Below, in pieces: positions 48,629-57,538 of a DNA stretch of 64,000 bases (position 1 is the first letter of the stretch; every line of letters begins with the position of its first letter). The translations under genes and the position numbers were made by a program. A model generated the notes under the pieces. The model did not search any database. It saw only the letters and a program-made list of their open reading frames with translations, and was not told the DNA's origin. The stretch comes from Desulfocarbo indianensis (GTDB taxonomy: Bacteria; Desulfobacterota; Desulfarculia; Desulfarculales; Desulfarculaceae). The stretch spans positions 1,473,262-1,537,261 of the forward strand of contig LBMP01000001.1 in assembly GCA_001184205.1 (NCBI GenBank). The letters are read 5' to 3'.

Positions 48629-48880
48629 ATGACCACCTGCCGAAGAAAAAAACACCCCTGCCCCGATTGCAGGCAATGTCAGCAATGCTCGCCGGCGCGC
48701 TGCCATCTTTGCCGGGGCCAGGGCGCGGAGGACGCCCAGAGCCGTTTCAGCGGGCTCTGCCTGGCCGAGCAGATCGCCCTGTACGAGGCTATCAACCGGG
48801 GCGAATCGGCGGAAGACGGCCAGGCGGTTCCCTGCCTTGCGGGCTATGGGGACGCGCCAATAAGTGATAAAACCGATTAA
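48629..48880 (+). CDS. Small Cys-rich protein
   Basis: An 83-residue protein with a compact N-terminal cysteine cluster: CPDCRQCQQCSPARCHLCRG at about residues 11-30, plus single Cys at 4, 44 and 69. The cluster could bind zinc or an Fe-S centre. The middle contains a helix (LCLAEQIALYEAINRGE). AGAGG lies 7 bases before ATG 48629. I do not recognise a family. It lies between dedA and the RsbW-like gene without coupling to either. Confidence 0.5.
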   Translation: MTTCRRKKHPCPDCRQCQQCSPARCHLCRGQGAEDAQSRFSGLCLAEQIALYEAINRGESAEDGQAVPCLAGYGDAPISDKTD

Positions 48881-48984
48881 AGACCCGTTGCCCCAATCCC
48901 AGGCAAAGGTGGTATTCTTTTATTCCGAGGCGCGGCCTTGCCCCCAGCCGCGCCCAGGCGATCCGGCCGCGTAAAGGGAGATTC

Positions 48985-49407
48985 ATGGCCCCGGAGCAAA
49001 AAGCCCACAGCATAGAGCTCAAGACCGAGCTTGCCGCCCTGGAGCAGGTGTTCGTTTTCCTGGAGGAGGCTTGCGCCGCTCTCGGCCTGCCCCTGGCAAC
49101 GCAGCGCGCCCTGGAGCTTTCCGCCGACGAGGCCGTGACCAACGTCATCAATTACTCCTATGAACCCGGCCAGCCCGGCCCCCTGCGCCTGAGCCTGGGC
49201 CTGGAGGGGGGGGAGGCGACCCTCATCATCGAGGATCAGGGCAAGCCTTTCGACGAAAAGGACGTGCCGGCTCCGGATTTGGACGCCTCCCTGGAGGAGC
49301 GCCCGGTGGGCGGCCTGGGGGTGTTTCTCATGCACCGCATGATGGACCGGGTGGAGCGCTCGCGCCGGGATGGGGTGAACCGGCTGGTGATGGTCAAGAA
49401 AATCTAG
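48985..49407 (+). CDS. RsbW-like serine/threonine kinase ATPase (anti-sigma factor type)
   Basis: A 140-residue GHKL ATPase. The N box is ELSADEAVTNVINYSY, the G1 box is IIEDQGKPFDEKD and the G2 region is GGLGVFLMHRMMD. This is the RsbW/SpoIIAB layout: proteins that phosphorylate anti-sigma antagonists or regulate PP2C-type pathways. No antagonist or phosphatase gene is adjacent, so its partner is elsewhere. ATG 48985 has GGGAG upstream. Confidence 0.83.
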   Translation: MAPEQKAHSIELKTELAALEQVFVFLEEACAALGLPLATQRALELSADEAVTNVINYSYEPGQPGPLRLSLGLEGGEATLIIEDQGKPFDEKDVPAPDLDASLEERPVGGLGVFLMHRMMDRVERSRRDGVNRLVMVKKI

Positions 49408-49539
49408 CCCCGGCCATGATTCCCCGCTAATGCTTGCTTGCGAGTCTTGCCGCCGCGCGCTGGCGCGGAGGCCGGGGTTCTGTTAGTTATGGCCTCATGG
49501 GCGGCGCGATGGGCCAGGCGGGGAAGCGGCGTGGAAGCA

Positions 49540-51087
49540 ATGAGCCAAAAATTGGTGGAGCTCAGGCGGGTGAATTACAGCCTGGGACAGCGTCCTATCC
49601 TACGGGATATCACCTGGAGCCTGGAGCGGGGCCAGCATTGGGGGGTGCTGGGCGGCAACGGCGCGGGCAAGAGCACCTTTCTGCGCCTGGTGCGGGGCGA
49701 GATATGGCCCCGCGCCGACGGCGGCCGGCGCCTGTACGCCAACGGCGGCCAGGCCGGGGAGAGCCCCCTGGCCTTCCGCCAAATCAGTTCCCTGGTGTCG
49801 CCCGAGCTCCTGGATATCTACCAGCGCCGGCAATGGAACCTCTCGCTATGGGAAACCGTGTGCGCGGGCATCGCGGACGCGGTTTATCTGACGGAGCCCC
49901 CCAGCCCAAAGCAAGAACAGGCCGCCCGAGAGGCCCTGGCCCAGGTGGGCTTGGTTGAGATGCAGGAGGAGCCCCTGCTGCGGCTTTCCCGGGGGCAGAT
50001 GAAAAGGGCGCTCATCGCCAGGGCCCTGGTGCGGCGGCCCCAGGTGCTGCTGCTGGACGAGGTGGGCGAGGACATGGACCAGGCATCCCGCCGGGCGTTC
50101 ATGGAGCTTTTGGAGCGCCTGGCCCGGGAGGGGGTCACCCTGCTCTGCGCCAGCCACCGCCGGGACGAGCTGCCCTCGGCCCTGACCCACCTGCTCATCT
50201 TGGGCGAGGGCCGCATCCTGGCCCAGGGAGCCCGGCCCGCCGTGGAAGGGACGGCCCCTGATTTCCCCAGGGCGGCCCAGGCGGCCGGGGACCCGCCCGC
50301 GCCGCGCGCCGGGCAGGGCGGCCAGGCTTTCGTGGCGCGCATCCGCCGGGCCGACGTGTTCCGCCAGCGCCGCCGGATTCTCCGCCAGGTGGACTGGACC
50401 ATATTGCCGGGCCAGCACTGGGCGCTAACGGGCGACAACGGCGCGGGCAAGACCACCCTGCTCAAGCTACTCGGCGGCGAATTGTCGCCGGCCTTGGGCG
50501 GCGAGGTGGCCTGGTTCGGAGAGGCCGGCCGGCCCGGCCAGTCAGATCTGCGCGGGCGGGTGAGCCTGGTTTCGGCGGATTTGCAGGCCCGGCATTTCCG
50601 TCCGGCCTGGCGCGGCCTGGATATGGTGGTGGGCGGCTTGCAGGGCAGCGTGGGGCCCAGCGCCCCGCCCCGCCCCCAGGATCTGGAGCGCGCCTCGGCC
50701 TGGCTGGAGGCCCTGGGCCTGGAGGCGCTGGCCGGACGCTCCGTGGCCGGCCTTTCCTATGGCGAGCTGCGCAAGCTGCTCATAGCCAGGGCCGCGGTTA
50801 TCCGCCCGGCCTTGCTGCTTCTGGACGAGCCCCTGGCCGGCCTGGACCAGGAGGCCAAGGCCGGGGTGGGGGCGCTCCTGGAGCGCCTGGCTTTGGGCGG
50901 GGCCAGCCTGGTCATGGTCTCCCACCATGCCGAGGACCTGCCCTCGTTCCTCACCCACGCGGCGGTGGTGGCGCGGGGACGCCTGGCTTTCACGGGAACC
51001 ATGGCCCAATACCTGGCGCGGGAAAAGGCCGGCGGCCCGGCGGGGTGGAGCGACGCCCTCGGGCGGGATCACTCCATGCCCAGATAA
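49540..51087 (+). CDS. ModF-like protein with two ABC ATPase domains
   Basis: A 515-residue cytoplasmic protein with two ABC ATPase units and no membrane segment, like E. coli ModF/PhrA. Unit 1 has Walker A GGNGAGKST, signature RLSRGQMKRALIA and Walker B VLLLDEVGEDMD. Unit 2 has Walker A GDNGAGKTT, signature GLSYGELRKLLIA and Walker B LLLLDEPLAGLD. Both signature Gly are kept. ModF-type proteins are linked to molybdate or DNA metabolism, but the role is not firmly known. I start at ATG 49540 (MSQKLVELRRVNY); upstream starts at 49491 and 49438 add a basic leader. The 3' end overlaps the convergent livF gene by 19 bases. Confidence 0.8.
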   Translation: MSQKLVELRRVNYSLGQRPILRDITWSLERGQHWGVLGGNGAGKSTFLRLVRGEIWPRADGGRRLYANGGQAGESPLAFRQISSLVSPELLDIYQRRQWNLSLWETVCAGIADAVYLTEPPSPKQEQAAREALAQVGLVEMQEEPLLRLSRGQMKRALIARALVRRPQVLLLDEVGEDMDQASRRAFMELLERLAREGVTLLCASHRRDELPSALTHLLILGEGRILAQGARPAVEGTAPDFPRAAQAAGDPPAPRAGQGGQAFVARIRRADVFRQRRRILRQVDWTILPGQHWALTGDNGAGKTTLLKLLGGELSPALGGEVAWFGEAGRPGQSDLRGRVSLVSADLQARHFRPAWRGLDMVVGGLQGSVGPSAPPRPQDLERASAWLEALGLEALAGRSVAGLSYGELRKLLIARAAVIRPALLLLDEPLAGLDQEAKAGVGALLERLALGGASLVMVSHHAEDLPSFLTHAAVVARGRLAFTGTMAQYLAREKAGGPAGWSDALGRDHSMPR

Positions 51088-51776
51088 GCCCGCTGCACCC
51101 GGCCGTCGGCCATGAGCTCCGGGCCGCTGCCCGATAAGGCCACCCGGCCGTTCTCCAGCACGTAGCCCCGCTGGGCGATATGCAGGGCGGCGGCCGCGTT
51201 CTGCTCGATTAAAAGCACGGTGACCCCCTGGTCGTGGATGCGGCGGATGATATGAAAAACCTCCGCCACCAACAGCGGGGCCAGGCCCAGGGAAGGCTCG
51301 TCCAGCATCAGGAGGCGCGGGCGGCTCATGAGCCCCCGGCCCAGGGCCAGCATCTGCTGCTCGCCGCCGGAAAGGGTGCCGGCGGTCTGGGAGCGCCTTT
51401 CGGCCAGGCGGGGGAACAGGCCGTAAACCTGCTCCAGGTCTTGCGGCGCTTGCTTGTCATGGGCGTGGGCGTAGCCGCCCAGGAGCAGGTTTTCCCGCAC
51501 CGTGAGGTTGGCGAAAATCCGGCGTCCCTCGGGCACCAGGACCAGGCCCTGCCGGGCCAGGCGGTGGGGCTTGCGGCCGGCGACCTCCTTGCCCAAATAG
51601 CTCACGCCGCCCGCGGCCGGCCTGACCTGCCCCATGACCGCGGCCAGCAGGGAGGACTTGCCGGCGCCGTTGGAGCCGATCAGAGTCACGATCTCGCCCT
51701 TTTTAACCTCCAGGCCCACCTGGCGCAGGGCGGTTATGCCGCCGTAGCGCACCGTCAGTCCGCGCACCTCAAGCAT
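51069..51776 (-). CDS. livF: Liv-type ABC transporter ATP-binding protein LivF
   Basis: A 235-residue ATPase, the last gene of a complete Liv operon. Walker A is GSNGAGKSS, the LivF segment is LVPEGRRIFANLTVRENLLLG, the signature TLSGGEQQMLALGRGLM, Walker B LLMLDEPSLGLA, and the terminal QRGYVLENG is typical. ATG 51776 overlaps the livG stop by 8 bases. Unlike the copy at the start of the window it keeps the standard sequence at all motifs. Confidence 0.93.
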   Translation of the reverse strand: MLEVRGLTVRYGGITALRQVGLEVKKGEIVTLIGSNGAGKSSLLAAVMGQVRPAAGGVSYLGKEVAGRKPHRLARQGLVLVPEGRRIFANLTVRENLLLGGYAHAHDKQAPQDLEQVYGLFPRLAERRSQTAGTLSGGEQQMLALGRGLMSRPRLLMLDEPSLGLAPLLVAEVFHIIRRIHDQGVTVLLIEQNAAAALHIAQRGYVLENGRVALSGSGPELMADGRVQRAYLGME

Positions 51777-52569
51777 GGCCGCCCTCCAGGGGGGCCGTCT
51801 CCAGGCCCGCGCCCAGATAGGCCTCGATCACCGCCGGGTCGCTCTGCACTTCCCGCGGCGCGCCGCGGGCGATGACCCGGCCGTGATCCAGCACGGTGAG
51901 GCTCTCGCACAGGTTCATGACGAAGTGCATGTCGTGCTCGATCAGAAGCACGCTGATGCCCATGTCGTCGCGCAGCCGCCGCACCAGCCTGGCCAGGGCC
52001 GCGGTCTCGTTGGGGTTCATGCCGGCGGCCGGCTCGTCCAGGAGCAGCAGCCTGGGCCCGGTGGCCAGGGCGCGGGCTATCTCCAGGAGCCGCTGCTGGC
52101 CGTAGGCCAGGTTGCTGGCCCGTTCCTGGCCCAGACGCCCCAGACCCACCAGGTCCAAAAGCTCCAGGCCCCTGTCGTGCATGCGGCGGTCCTCGCGGGC
52201 ATAGGCGGGCAGGCGCAGGATGGCGGAGAGGAAGTTGGCCTTGAGCCGGCCGTGAAAACCCACCAGCACGTTTTCCAGCACGGTGAGATCGTCGAACAGG
52301 CGGATGTTCTGAAAGGTGCGCGCCACGCCCAGCCGGTTGACGCGGCTGGGCCTGAGCCCGGCCAGGGGGCGGCCCTGGAAACGCACGTTGCCGCCGCTGG
52401 GCCGCACCCGTCCGGTGATGAGATTGAAGCAGGTGGTCTTGCCGGCGCCGTTGGGCCCTATGAGCCCGGCTAGGGCGCCCGGCTCCACGGCCAGATCCAG
52501 CGAATCCAGGGCCAGGAGCCCGCCGAAGCGGCAGCTCAAACCCTCGATCTCCAGAAGCGCCCCGCTCAT
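51769..52569 (-). CDS. livG: Liv-type ABC transporter ATP-binding protein LivG
   Basis: A 266-residue ATPase. Walker A GPNGAGKTT, the LivG-type GVARTFQNIRLFDDLTVLENV, signature NLAYGQQRLLEIARAL, Walker B LLLLDEPAAGMNPNE and H-loop LIEHDMHFVM are all canonical. ATG 52569 overlaps the livM stop by 4 bases (ATGA). It works with LivF to power the LivH/LivM permeases. Confidence 0.93.
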   Translation of the reverse strand: MSGALLEIEGLSCRFGGLLALDSLDLAVEPGALAGLIGPNGAGKTTCFNLITGRVRPSGGNVRFQGRPLAGLRPSRVNRLGVARTFQNIRLFDDLTVLENVLVGFHGRLKANFLSAILRLPAYAREDRRMHDRGLELLDLVGLGRLGQERASNLAYGQQRLLEIARALATGPRLLLLDEPAAGMNPNETAALARLVRRLRDDMGISVLLIEHDMHFVMNLCESLTVLDHGRVIARGAPREVQSDPAVIEAYLGAGLETAPLEGGHA

Positions 52570-53660
52570 GCGCGGCCTCTACCCATGCCCAGGCGGGCCA
52601 GGAGCCAGCGCCAGGAAAATTCGTTGCGCCCCAGGATGCCCTGGCGGGCGAAAAGCATGACCCCCACCAGGATGAGGCTGAAGACCACCATGCGCATGCC
52701 GGGAATGCCGGGGATGTCGAGGCCGAAGAGCGTGGCGGGCTCTTCCACCACCCGCAGCCATTCGCCGCCGAAGGTGAACAGGATGGCCCCCAGCACCGCG
52801 CCGGTGGTGGAGCCCAGGCCGCCCACCACTATGATGATGAGGAGATTGAAGGTCATGAAAAAGGTGAACAGGCTGGGGCTGATGGTGGTGATGAGATGGG
52901 CCAGGAGGCCGCCGGCCATGCCCTCGAAAAAGGCCGACAGGGTAAACGCCAGCATCTTGTGCCAGAAGGCGTTGATGCCCATGGCCTCGGCCGCGGTTTC
53001 GTCCTCGCGGATGGCCTTCAGGGCCCGGCCGTAGGAGGAATGCACCAGGCGCACCACCACGAACAGGGTCGCGCCCGCCAGGCCCCAGGCCCACCAGAGG
53101 TTGGTGAGGTGGGCGATGCCTTTCAGGCCCAGGGGGCCGTTGGTCACCGACTGGGCGTTGTTGGCCACCACCCGCACCACCTCGCCGAAGCCCAGGGTCA
53201 CGATGGCCAGATAATCGCCGCGCACCCGGAAAACCGGAAACCCCATGACAAAGGCCATGAGCGCGGTGCACAGGCCGGCGATCAAAAGGGCGGGCAACAG
53301 GGGCAGGTGGATGACCGATAGCGGCCAGATCAGGGGCTCCAGGATGAAGGAGGCCTCTTTTTCCAGGGGCGAGATGGTGAGCAGGGCGGTGACGTAGGCT
53401 CCGCAGGCCACGAAGGCGTTGGGCTCCAGGGAAAATTGGCCGGTGAAGCCGTTTATCAAGTTATAGCTCACCGCCAGCACCACGAAGAGGCCGGAGAGGG
53501 TGAGCATGTGCACCACGTAGCCGCCGGCCTGGTTTTCGGCCAGCCACAAAAGGCCGCCGCCCAGGGCGCAGGCCGCCAGGGTGAGCCAGGTGTCCCGGCG
53601 GCGGGTGCCGGCCGCGTCCGGCAGGGGGCCCGCCTTGAATATGCGCCCGGCCAGGCTCAT
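52566..53660 (-). CDS. livM: Liv-type ABC transporter permease LivM
   Basis: A 364-residue permease with about nine helices. LivM-type segments are NLINGFTGQFSLEPNAFVACGAY, PVFRVRGDYLAIVTLGFGEVVR, GRALKAIREDETAAEAMGIN and GGLGSTTGAVLGAILF. The N-terminal ~25 residues are longer than usual. It lies 28 bases after livH and overlaps livG. Confidence 0.93.
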   Translation of the reverse strand: MSLAGRIFKAGPLPDAAGTRRRDTWLTLAACALGGGLLWLAENQAGGYVVHMLTLSGLFVVLAVSYNLINGFTGQFSLEPNAFVACGAYVTALLTISPLEKEASFILEPLIWPLSVIHLPLLPALLIAGLCTALMAFVMGFPVFRVRGDYLAIVTLGFGEVVRVVANNAQSVTNGPLGLKGIAHLTNLWWAWGLAGATLFVVVRLVHSSYGRALKAIREDETAAEAMGINAFWHKMLAFTLSAFFEGMAGGLLAHLITTISPSLFTFFMTFNLLIIIVVGGLGSTTGAVLGAILFTFGGEWLRVVEEPATLFGLDIPGIPGMRMVVFSLILVGVMLFARQGILGRNEFSWRWLLARLGMGRGRA

Positions 53661-53688
53661 GACGCGCCGCCTTTCGCGTGGCCCGCCA

Positions 53689-54567
53689 TCATTCCGGCAG
53701 CTTCTCGCCCATGATGCCGGTGGGCCGGAACAGCAAAATGCCGATCAGGAGCACGAAGGCCAGGGCGTCGCGGTAGCCGGCCAGGTCGGGCATCAGCGCC
53801 ACCAGCATGATCTCGGCCAGGCCCAGGATCAAGCCGCCCAGCATGGCCCCCGCCACGTTGCCGATGCCCCCCAGCACCGCCGCCACGAAAGCCTTCAAGC
53901 CGGGCAGCACGCCCAGAAGCGGGTTGAGCTGGGGGTATTTCATGGCCCAGAATACGCCGCCGGCCGCGGCCAGGGCCGAGCCCAGGGCGAAGGTCAAGGC
54001 CACGATGCGGTTGCTGTCGACGCCCATGAGCTCCACGGTGGATATGTCGCGGCTCACCGCCCGCATGGCCATGCCCACCCTGGTGCGGTAGATCACCAGC
54101 AAAAGGCCGGCCAGTATCAGGGCGGTGATGACGGGGGTCCAGACGCTCAAGGAGAGCACCCTGAGTTCGCCCCACTGGTATATCTGGTTGAATATCTCGG
54201 GCCGGGCGAACGCCTTGGGCCGGCCGCCGAAAATGACCAGGCCCAGGTTTTCCAGGAAGAAGCTAACCCCGATGGCGGTGATGAGGGCGCTGATGCGGGG
54301 GGCCCGGCGCAAGGGGCGGTAGGCGCCCTGGTCTATGGCCACGCCCAAAAGGGCGGTCAGGGCCATGGCCACGGGCAGGCTGACCCACCAGGGCAGCCCG
54401 AACTGCGCGGCCCCGAACCAGGCGGCGTAGCAGCCCACCATCATCACGTCGCCGTGGGCGAAGTTGATGAGGCGCAGGATGCCGTAGACCATGGTGTAGC
54501 CGATGGCGATCATGGCGTAGAGGCTTCCCAGGGTGAGCCCGTTTATGAATTGCTGCAAAAGGTCCAT
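53689..54567 (-). CDS. livH: Liv-type ABC transporter permease LivH
   Basis: A 292-residue permease with about eight helices. LivH-type segments are FINGLTLGSLYAMIAIGYTMVYGILRLINFAHGD at the start, RVGMAMRAVSRDISTVELMG and VLGGIGNVAGAMLGGLILG. It is the first gene of the H-M-G-F operon. The binding-protein genes are further upstream, separated by a hybrid kinase gene. Confidence 0.93.
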   Translation of the reverse strand: MDLLQQFINGLTLGSLYAMIAIGYTMVYGILRLINFAHGDVMMVGCYAAWFGAAQFGLPWWVSLPVAMALTALLGVAIDQGAYRPLRRAPRISALITAIGVSFFLENLGLVIFGGRPKAFARPEIFNQIYQWGELRVLSLSVWTPVITALILAGLLLVIYRTRVGMAMRAVSRDISTVELMGVDSNRIVALTFALGSALAAAGGVFWAMKYPQLNPLLGVLPGLKAFVAAVLGGIGNVAGAMLGGLILGLAEIMLVALMPDLAGYRDALAFVLLIGILLFRPTGIMGEKLPE

Positions 54568-54898
54568 GGCCCAAACTTACAGCGCTATGGATGATCCTTC
54601 CCCGGCCGCCTCCGGCCATGCGCGCCGGCTGCTCGGCGGTTGTTCAGTAAGCTGGCGATATTTGCGGCGCTTGGTTCAGACGGTACCTTTCGTGTCTTAC
54701 CGGGCGGCGCATAAATGGGGCAGAGTCGCGCCCCGGCCTTGCGGGGCGCTAATAGATTGCCGGTTTTTGGTTGGCTTGTCCAGGGGATGCTTACGGCCTG
54801 GAGGATGGTGAGCGGCTGGCCCCCTCTCCCTAGCGGTCCGTCCGAGGGGGCGCGCGCCGTCCATGGCCCGGCGGCGCAGGGTATTTTTCAACCCCTTG
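54568..54898. other. Gap between livH and the hybrid kinase gene
   Basis: No supportable gene. A stem GCGCCCC (54728-54734)/GGGGCGC (54743-54749) with loop GGCCTTGC may be a terminator or REP-like element; it lacks a T-run on either side. The promoter for the liv operon must lie near 54570-54700, but no consensus boxes are visible. Confidence 0.4.
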
Positions 54899-57370
54899 CT
54901 AGCCGTCGAGAACCCGGCGGATGCTTTTGAACAGCTCGTCCTTGCGGTAGGGTTTGCTTATGAAGCCGGCCGCGCCGGCTTGCAGGCTTTTCGCCGCCGT
55001 GCCGTTGACCGAATAACCGCTGGCGATGAGCACCTTGAGGCCGGGGTCCCTGGCCATGAGTTCCAGCAGGCAGCGGTGGCCGCCCATGCCCGGCATGTTC
55101 AAATCCAGGATGACCAGGTCGATTTCCGCGCCGCGCGCGCGGTAGACCTCCAGCGCTTGCTCGCCGTTTACGGCCTTGAGCACCTTATAGCCGGCGCCGC
55201 TCAATATCTGCTCTCCCAAATCCAAGAGGGGCTCTTCATCGTCCACCAAGAGCACCGTCTCGCCGCGGCCCAGGAAAGCGCCCGGCTGGGCCGAGGGACT
55301 GGGCCTGCGCGTCCCTTCCGTTTCCAGGACCGGCAGGTATATCTTGAAGATGGTTCCCTGGCCGGGTTCGCTGTAGCAATAGATGTGACCGCCATGGCTC
55401 TTGGCTATGCCGAAAACGCTGGAGAGCCCCAGGCCGGTTCCCTTGCCCGGCTGCTTGGTGGTGAAGAAGGGATCGAATATCTGCCGGCGGGTGGCTTCGT
55501 CCATGCCGCACCCGCTGTCGGAAACCTGCAAGACCACATAGGCGCCCGGCCGCGCCTCCAAATGCCCTCGGCAATACTCCTCGTCCAGGTCCTGGTTTTT
55601 GGTTTCGATGACCAGCTCTCCGCCGTCCGGCATGGCGTCGGCCGCGTTGGCGGCCAGGTTTATCAGAACCTGCTCCATCTGGCCGGCGTCGATCTTGACC
55701 GGCCGCAGGTCCGCGGACAGGTGGGTCTTTATGCGGATCATCTTGGGCAGGGTGTGCTGCAGGACTTTCTTGATCTGCAATATCTCCCGGTTCAGGTCGC
55801 AGGGCTCCAGGTCCGGGTCCACCTTGCGGCTGAAGGTCAATATCTGGCGCACCATGCCGCGGGCCCTCTGGGTGGCCTTGACTATTTCCTCGACGTCCCC
55901 GCCGTTGCTGGCGCCCCGCCTGGCGGCCTCCAGGGCCAGTTCGGCATAGCCCATGATCACGCCCAGGATATTGTTGAAATCGTGGGCCACGCCGCCGGCC
56001 AGGGTGCCCAGGGCTTCCATCTTTTGGGATTGGCGCAGTTGATTTTCCATCTCCAGGTGGGCGGTCATGTCCCGGGCGATGACGAAAACCGCGGGCCTGC
56101 CCTGCCATTGGATCAAGCTGTGATTGGTTTGCAGCCAGAGGATATCGCCGTCCTTGTTCAGCGCCCGCAGGGTGTTCTCCGCGGGCTCGTCCCGGCCTTG
56201 CAAGGTCCCCTCGTATTGCCGGTACATGGGGGGGCGCTCCTCCGGGTGCAATAGCTCCGGAAAAGGCAGTCCGTCCAATTCCTCGGCGCTGTAGCCCGAG
56301 AGCCGCAGGGTCATGGGATTGGCGAATCTCACCACGCCGTCCTGCAGGATGAAAATGGCGTCGGTGGCGTTTTCCACCAGCAGGCGGTATTTGTTTTCGC
56401 TCTCCTGCAGGGCGTTCTCCGCCCGCCGGCGTTCGGCCAGCTCCTCGATCAGCTCCTTGGTCTTGTGGGCCACGGCGCGGCGCAGCGACCAGAGCCAGGC
56501 CAGGGACAAGACCAGAAGCGCCAGGATGGGGGCCAGCACCCATAAGGCGTAAGACCGCAGTTCGTCGTGAAACGCATTTTTCTCGTATACCCCGAACCAT
56601 TTTTCGTGGATACGGCCGTATTCCCCGCTTTGCTTGATGAGGCTGAGTCCTTCGTTGAGCAGGGCCAAGAGGGCCTGATCGCCTTCCTTCACGGCGAAGC
56701 AATACTTGCGGGGCAGAACCGGCGGCCCCACGGCCTGGAGGTTGTCCAGCCCCAGCTTGTTGGTCAGATAAAGCCCCGGCAGGCGGGGCAGGAAAGCGCA
56801 ATCGTGTTCGCCGGAGGCCAGGAGTTTTAAGGCCGCTTCGGCATTGGGGACCCTGACGACCTTGGCGGCGTGTTTCTGGCCGGTGATGTAGTCATCGCCC
56901 ATGTCGCCGCGCTGCACGATGATCTCGGAGCCCTTGGCCGCCTCCAGGGAGGCCATATCCGAGCCGCGGCGTACGAAAAGGGCATAGGAAACCATGATGA
57001 AGGGCGTGGAAAAATCCACCAGTTGGTCGCGCTGTTTGGAATGGTACATGCCGGTGATGAGGTCTATGCTTCCCTGTTCCAGGTCCTGGCGCACCTGGTT
57101 CCAGGGGCCCAGCTTGATGTCGATGCGCAAGCCCATGGCCTTGGCCGCGGCCTGGAGCACCTCTACGTTGAATCCGCTGGGATTGCCCTGCTCGTCCAGG
57201 AACTCATAAGGCGGGTAGCTGTCATCGCCCCGCGCCAAAAAGCTTTGGCGGCCCCTTTCCTGGGCGCCGGCCGGAATGGCCCAGGCCAGGGCCGAGAGGC
57301 AAATAAGCAACAGCCAAGACCAGCAGGCCAGTCCTGCCCTGGTTTCAGATGAGCGGGCGGAAAATGTCAT
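54899..57370 (-). CDS. Hybrid histidine kinase with periplasmic solute-binding domain, PAS and receiver
   Basis: An 823-residue membrane kinase. The order is signal/helix (WSWLLLICLSALAWAIPAG), periplasmic SBP_bac_3 domain (about residues 35-255; GDDSYPPYEFLDEQGNPSGFNVE, MYHSKQRDQLVDFSTPFIMV), membrane helix (WVLAPILALLVLSLAWLWSL), PAS, dimerisation domain with the His in LAGGVAHDFNNILGV, HATPase (VSDSGCGMD, GTGLGLSSVFG), and a C-terminal receiver with Asp in VILDLNMPGMGG and Lys in ISKPYRK. I prefer ATG 57370, which gives a normal signal sequence; 57406 is the alternative. It sits between livH and the LivK-like genes, so the sensed ligand may be the transported solute or a relative. Confidence 0.88.
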   Translation of the reverse strand: MTFSARSSETRAGLACWSWLLLICLSALAWAIPAGAQERGRQSFLARGDDSYPPYEFLDEQGNPSGFNVEVLQAAAKAMGLRIDIKLGPWNQVRQDLEQGSIDLITGMYHSKQRDQLVDFSTPFIMVSYALFVRRGSDMASLEAAKGSEIIVQRGDMGDDYITGQKHAAKVVRVPNAEAALKLLASGEHDCAFLPRLPGLYLTNKLGLDNLQAVGPPVLPRKYCFAVKEGDQALLALLNEGLSLIKQSGEYGRIHEKWFGVYEKNAFHDELRSYALWVLAPILALLVLSLAWLWSLRRAVAHKTKELIEELAERRRAENALQESENKYRLLVENATDAIFILQDGVVRFANPMTLRLSGYSAEELDGLPFPELLHPEERPPMYRQYEGTLQGRDEPAENTLRALNKDGDILWLQTNHSLIQWQGRPAVFVIARDMTAHLEMENQLRQSQKMEALGTLAGGVAHDFNNILGVIMGYAELALEAARRGASNGGDVEEIVKATQRARGMVRQILTFSRKVDPDLEPCDLNREILQIKKVLQHTLPKMIRIKTHLSADLRPVKIDAGQMEQVLINLAANAADAMPDGGELVIETKNQDLDEEYCRGHLEARPGAYVVLQVSDSGCGMDEATRRQIFDPFFTTKQPGKGTGLGLSSVFGIAKSHGGHIYCYSEPGQGTIFKIYLPVLETEGTRRPSPSAQPGAFLGRGETVLLVDDEEPLLDLGEQILSGAGYKVLKAVNGEQALEVYRARGAEIDLVILDLNMPGMGGHRCLLELMARDPGLKVLIASGYSVNGTAAKSLQAGAAGFISKPYRKDELFKSIRRVLDG

Positions 57371-57538
57371 ACACCCAGTCTGCGACACTTGCGTCTTTCT
57401 GTCCATGCCCGCGGGCGCTGCCCTGCGCGAATTTTATGCCCGGCGTTTACGCCTGATTCGGTTATGAATGCCGGCCGGGCTCAAGGCTCCCTACTTGGTT
57501 CATGCGGCGCTGCAGGCTTTTCAGCGCCAGGCGGTCCC

